Shown one piece after another: positions 61,165 to 64,000 of a stretch of DNA of 64,000 nucleotides. The notes under the pieces are model-generated. The model saw only the letters and a program-made list of their open reading frames with translations. It was not told the origin of the DNA and searched no databases. The first letter of the stretch is position 1; every line of letters starts with the position of its first letter. Source of the stretch: GCA-2746605 sp963710615 (lineage in GTDB: Bacteria; Bacteroidota; Ignavibacteria; Ignavibacteriales; Melioribacteraceae); contig CAVQBF010000008.1 in the NCBI GenBank assembly GCA_963710615.1, forward strand, positions 372,001 through 436,000, written 5' to 3'. The position numbers and the translations under genes were made by a program.

Positions 61165-62562
61165 ATGATTATTTATATCTCTCTGTTCTTCTTAGTTTTA
61201 ACTCAAATAATTACTGCTTCCGATCTTGAAAATAGAATTAGTAATGTGATAAAAACTCTTCCAAGCTCCACTAAAGCTTCAGTCTATATAATTGATGCAA
61301 CAACCGGAGATGAAATTTTTGAAAAGAATATTGATAAGTCGATGATCCCAGCAAGTAATACGAAACTTTTTACAACTGCGGCTGCGCTATATTTAATGGG
61401 ACCAAAATATGAATTTGAAACAAAAATATTAACAAATAACCCCAAAGTTAATGAAGGTGTACTTGAGGGAGATCTTTTTATTAAAGGTTTTGGACATTCA
61501 ACTTTTGATTTCAAAGATTTTGATTCTTTAGTATCTCTAATAGCTGCAACCGGAATTAAATCCATTAAGGGCAACATTATTGCTGATGATTCTTATTTTG
61601 ACAACCTATACACAAGGGATGATTGGATTATTGATGAGCGGGCAAATGTTAAACTTCCTCCTGTTTCAGCATTGGTTGTTAATAGAAATCAGCTTGTCAT
61701 CTCCTTGACAGCTAAAGAGGGTTACGGCAGTAAGTTAAAATATTCAATTAATCCAGAGTGCAGTTTTATTGATGTTGAGATGAATGCTAAAATTACAAGA
61801 AATAGATCTTATCCCAGAATAAGTTCAACTTTTATGGAAAATGGAATTAAAATTCGAGTTGATGGTGGGTTAAGAAAGCTTAGAACAGTAAGGAGATATG
61901 TTGTTAACATTGATAATCCCCCAAAGTTTTTTGCATTGTACTTAAAAGAGCAATTACAAAAAAATGGGATTAGAGTATTAGGAAATACTGAAGTTGGGAT
62001 TTCACCCGAATCAGTTACAGAAATTGCTTCTATAGGGGTTTCATTAGATTCGCTGATTGCAATTATTAATAAGAACAGTAATAATTATTTAGCAGAATGT
62101 TTATTTAAATCATTAGGAGCATTTTACAGCGGTGAAGAGGGAAATTCATTTTACGCTACTCAGGCAGTACTTTCAGCCTTTGAAGATGAATTTGTAATAG
62201 ATGATGAAACGGCAGTGGTGGATGGTTCGGGTATATCAAGATTCAATACAATAACTACTGGCTCTGTGGGAAGATTACTATTAAAGATTTTCAAACATAA
62301 CTTATTGTATGAGGATTTTTACAGATCGCTTGCAATAAGCGGTATTGATGGAACACTAAAAGACAGAAGAATAAATAATTTTATTAATGGCAATTTTCAC
62401 GGGAAAACCGGTACTTTAAACGGAGTTACTGCTCTTTCCGGATACTTAACCGGGAGAAATAATCATACATATATTGTAAGTATAATAATGGAATACAAGT
62501 CAAAAGGTTCAAATTTTCATAAAGATATTGAAGATAGAATTCTTTTAGAAATTACAAAATAA
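61165..62562 (+). CDS. dacB: D-alanyl-D-alanine carboxypeptidase/endopeptidase (PBP4 type, S13)
   Basis: The 465-aa protein has an N-terminal signal helix (IIYISLFFLVLTQIITASDL), SxxK in IPASNTKLFTTAAALY (S64, K67), SxN in NKNSNNYLAECLFK, and KTG in HGKTGTLNGVTALSG. It matches the DacB/PBP4 family (domain insertion between the first and second motifs). It trims or cuts peptidoglycan cross-links in the periplasm. The start follows the divergent LOG gene by 163 bases. Confidence 0.93.
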   Translation: MIIYISLFFLVLTQIITASDLENRISNVIKTLPSSTKASVYIIDATTGDEIFEKNIDKSMIPASNTKLFTTAAALYLMGPKYEFETKILTNNPKVNEGVLEGDLFIKGFGHSTFDFKDFDSLVSLIAATGIKSIKGNIIADDSYFDNLYTRDDWIIDERANVKLPPVSALVVNRNQLVISLTAKEGYGSKLKYSINPECSFIDVEMNAKITRNRSYPRISSTFMENGIKIRVDGGLRKLRTVRRYVVNIDNPPKFFALYLKEQLQKNGIRVLGNTEVGISPESVTEIASIGVSLDSLIAIINKNSNNYLAECLFKSLGAFYSGEEGNSFYATQAVLSAFEDEFVIDDETAVVDGSGISRFNTITTGSVGRLLLKIFKHNLLYEDFYRSLAISGIDGTLKDRRINNFINGNFHGKTGTLNGVTALSGYLTGRNNHTYIVSIIMEYKSKGSNFHKDIEDRILLEITK

Positions 62563-62563
62563 A

Positions 62564-62590
62564 AAAAGGGAGCTAACCTAGTTCCCTTTT
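62564..62590. terminator. bidirectional terminator between dacB and secG
   Basis: Arms AAAAGGGAGCTA / TAGTTCCCTTTT (12 bp with one G-T) and a 3-base loop; flanking A and T runs on both sides serve convergent dacB and secG. Confidence 0.85.
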
Positions 62591-62616
62591 ATGCAAAACC
62601 TAATAATAATAAATTA

Positions 62617-62979
62617 CTAATTTTCTTCAACCGGTTGAGTTTGTCCTTCACTTGTAGTTGCAGGAGGTAAAGTTGTAGCAGGAGGAACAGTTGGTTGTCC
62701 CGAACTCTGAATAATACTTTCTCTTTCACTTCTTGTACTTTGGCCAGGTAAGAAAAATAAGTTAATAACGATTGATAAAACTAAAAGTGAACCGCCTAAC
62801 CACCAGGTCGCTTTACTTAAAAAGTCTGCTGTCCTTCTTGCCCCAAACACGGTTCCAAATCCTCCGGCTCCGCCGCCAATTGTGCCGGAAAGTCCATCGC
62901 CTTTACTAGCTTGCAATAAAATAATTATAACAAGTAAAATTGCAATTATCATCGATAAAGTAATAAGTAGTGTGTACAT
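62617..62979 (-). CDS. secG: preprotein translocase subunit SecG
   Basis: The 120-aa protein has two membrane helices (3-23 and about 58-78) around the SecG loop LLQASKGDGLSGTIGGG and GGFGTVFGARRTADFLSK, with a low-complexity Pro/Thr/Glu tail. SecG stimulates SecYE translocation. It starts 22 bases after the tRNA-Met gene and is probably co-transcribed with it. Confidence 0.94.
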   Translation of the reverse strand: MYTLLITLSMIIAILLVIIILLQASKGDGLSGTIGGGAGGFGTVFGARRTADFLSKATWWLGGSLLVLSIVINLFFLPGQSTRSERESIIQSSGQPTVPPATTLPPATTSEGQTQPVEEN

Positions 62980-63001
62980 TTTAATTTCCCAAATAATTTT
63001 G

Positions 63002-63075
63002 TAGCGAGGGAGGGATTCGAACCCCCGACACGTGGATTATGATTCCACTGCTCTAACCAACTGAGCTACCTCGCC
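63002..63075 (-). tRNA. tRNA-Met (anticodon CAT)
   Basis: The minus strand folds as a standard 74-base tRNA: acceptor GGCGAGG/CCTCGCT (with a 1:72 G-T), D stem GCTC/GAGC, anticodon stem GTGGA/TCCAC with loop ATCATAA, and T arm GGGGG-TTCGAAT-CCCTC. The anticodon is CAT; the body looks like elongator tRNA-Met, though tRNA-Ile2 with modified C cannot be fully excluded. No CCA is encoded. Confidence 0.93.
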
Positions 63076-63177
63076 AACATGTATTAAAACAGAACTTTAA
63101 ATATAATTAGAGTTAGATGAAAGTTCAACAATAAATTTGAAAGCTTGACTTATCCGCTTATAAATGTATCAAAACAA

Positions 63178-64000
63178 CTAATTCATTGTAAATCTAGTGC
63201 GAAGTAAATAAACAAAAACCGGGGCTCCAATTAGCGCAGTAATTGCTCCAACCGGCAGCTCAGCAGGAGAAATTATTATCCGGGCTATTGTATCTGCAAC
63301 GGTAAGATAAATTGCCCCTACAAAAAACGATGTTGGAATAATTATTCTATTGTCTACTCCCCAAATTAATCTGCAGACGTGCGGAACTATTAAACCGACA
63401 AAACCAATAATTCCACTAACAGATACGAGTACTCCGACTAGTAAACTAGCTGCAAAGTAAGTTGAATTTTTAAGAAAAGTTGAATTCACACCTAGAGTTT
63501 TAGCTGTTTCGTTACCTAAAGCCAATATATTATACTTATGCGAGTTTATAACTAGATAAAGAGAAATGCTAATAGTAATAATTGAGACGAAAATTAAATT
63601 GTCCGATTTAACAAAAGTTAAGCTCCCAATCATCCAATAGACTGCAGTTCTAAGCGAATCATTTAGAAAAATAATTAATAGCAAAATGGAAGCAGAAAAG
63701 AATGCGCCAACCATCACTCCTGAAAGAAGTAATGTATTTGGTTCAAGATCCCCATATCTTTTCCCCAAGAAAAAAACCAGAAGCATTACCAAAAATGCCC
63801 CGCCAAACGCAAGGAGCTGAGTCCCCAAAAAAGTTAAGCCAAGCACCATTGATAATACTGCACCAAAAGTTCCACCGCTGGAAATACCCAAAATATAAGG
63901 TTCTGCAAGAGGATTCATTAAAATTGCTTGAAACACTGCACCCGCAATTGATAAACCTCCTCCAATAAATACCGCATAAAGTATTCGGGGTAATCTGATC
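63178..64000 (-). CDS. FecCD-family ABC transporter permease (N-terminus beyond window)
   Basis: The frame is open to the right edge and begins RLPRILYAVFIGGGLSIAGA, the BtuC/FecD permease entry, followed by VFQAILMNPLAEPYILGISS and a series of membrane helices. The signature VLVSVSGIIGFVGLIVPHVC and the C-terminal ELPVGAITALIGAPVFVYLL are those of iron-siderophore/heme/B12 importers. The cognate ATPase and binding protein should lie beyond 64,000 or elsewhere. The stop is at 63,178; the start is not in the window. Confidence 0.93.
   Translation of the reverse strand, partial: IRLPRILYAVFIGGGLSIAGAVFQAILMNPLAEPYILGISSGGTFGAVLSMVLGLTFLGTQLLAFGGAFLVMLLVFFLGKRYGDLEPNTLLLSGVMVGAFFSASILLLIIFLNDSLRTAVYWMIGSLTFVKSDNLIFVSIITISISLYLVINSHKYNILALGNETAKTLGVNSTFLKNSTYFAASLLVGVLVSVSGIIGFVGLIVPHVCRLIWGVDNRIIIPTSFFVGAIYLTVADTIARIIISPAELPVGAITALIGAPVFVYLLRTRFTMN

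Noticed and set aside
1..64000. CRISPR arrays, insertion sequences, prophage or integron
   Set aside because: No regularly spaced direct repeats, transposase, integrase or phage genes were seen on either strand.

Overview
The window is AT-rich (roughly two thirds A+T by eye) and comes from a motile, Gram-negative member of the Bacteroidota/Chlorobiota assemblage, most likely the Ignavibacteria (inference). The pointers are a Por/T9SS-type C-terminal sorting tail (YPNPFNPTTTL) on a secreted protein, a bacterial geranylgeranylglyceryl-phosphate synthase, an outer-membrane barrel-like protein, and a full flagellar and chemotaxis locus, which most Bacteroidetes lack. No CRISPR array, insertion sequence, prophage or rRNA is visible.

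Bases 1-36,700 are one flagellar/chemotaxis supercluster, entirely on the minus strand. Read in the direction of transcription it holds: fliC (monocistronic, with its own sigma-28 promoter and terminator); fliS, fliD, a FlgN-like gene and flgM; a sensorless histidine kinase with an NtrC-type sigma-54 activator; a chemotaxis operon (HEAT protein, cheR, two cheY, cheZ, cheA, cheB, an unknown 81-aa gene) behind a sigma-28-like promoter; a basal-body/hook operon (flgB, flgC, an unknown gene, fliE, fliF-J, a MotE-like gene, fliK, flgD, two small genes, flgE) behind a sigma-54 promoter and ending at a strong hairpin; and an export/switch/regulation operon (fliL-fliR, flhB, flhA, flhF, flhG, a small membrane protein, fliA, an HDOD protein cut by the window edge) behind a second sigma-54 promoter. 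The logic is the usual hierarchy: sigma-54 plus NtrC-type activator makes hook-basal body and FliA; FlgM holds FliA; FliA then fires flagellin and chemotaxis. CheW, chemoreceptors, MotA/MotB, rod/ring genes (flgF-I) and flgK/flgL are not in the window.

Bases 36,700-44,800 (minus strand) carry four closely packed glycosyltransferase/TPR genes next to flagellin, probably for flagellin or surface glycosylation, and a large TPR/coiled-coil membrane protein of unknown role.

Bases 44,900-64,000 are mixed housekeeping and surface genes: an ArsC/Spx-like protein, a sphingomyelinase-D-like enzyme fused to three PLAT domains, tex, GGGP synthase, aconitase, a VIT-domain T9SS-secreted protein behind a sigma-54-like promoter, a CYTH protein, an outer-membrane protein, a STAS protein, an orphan ParA, an M14 carboxypeptidase, rpsU, a LOG-family protein, a PBP4-type DD-peptidase, secG, tRNA-Met and a FecCD permease fragment. 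Short GTCAT...AATC-bounded inverted repeats sit in several spacers.

Eight genes (flgE, an 84-aa flagellar gene, fliC, a glycosyltransferase, tex, aconitase, the VIT protein, CYTH) are broken by about 13 small indels, 12 of them apparent single-base insertions. This bias, and hits in core genes, fit uncorrected long-read consensus errors better than gene decay; I annotate them as full-length genes with frameshifts.
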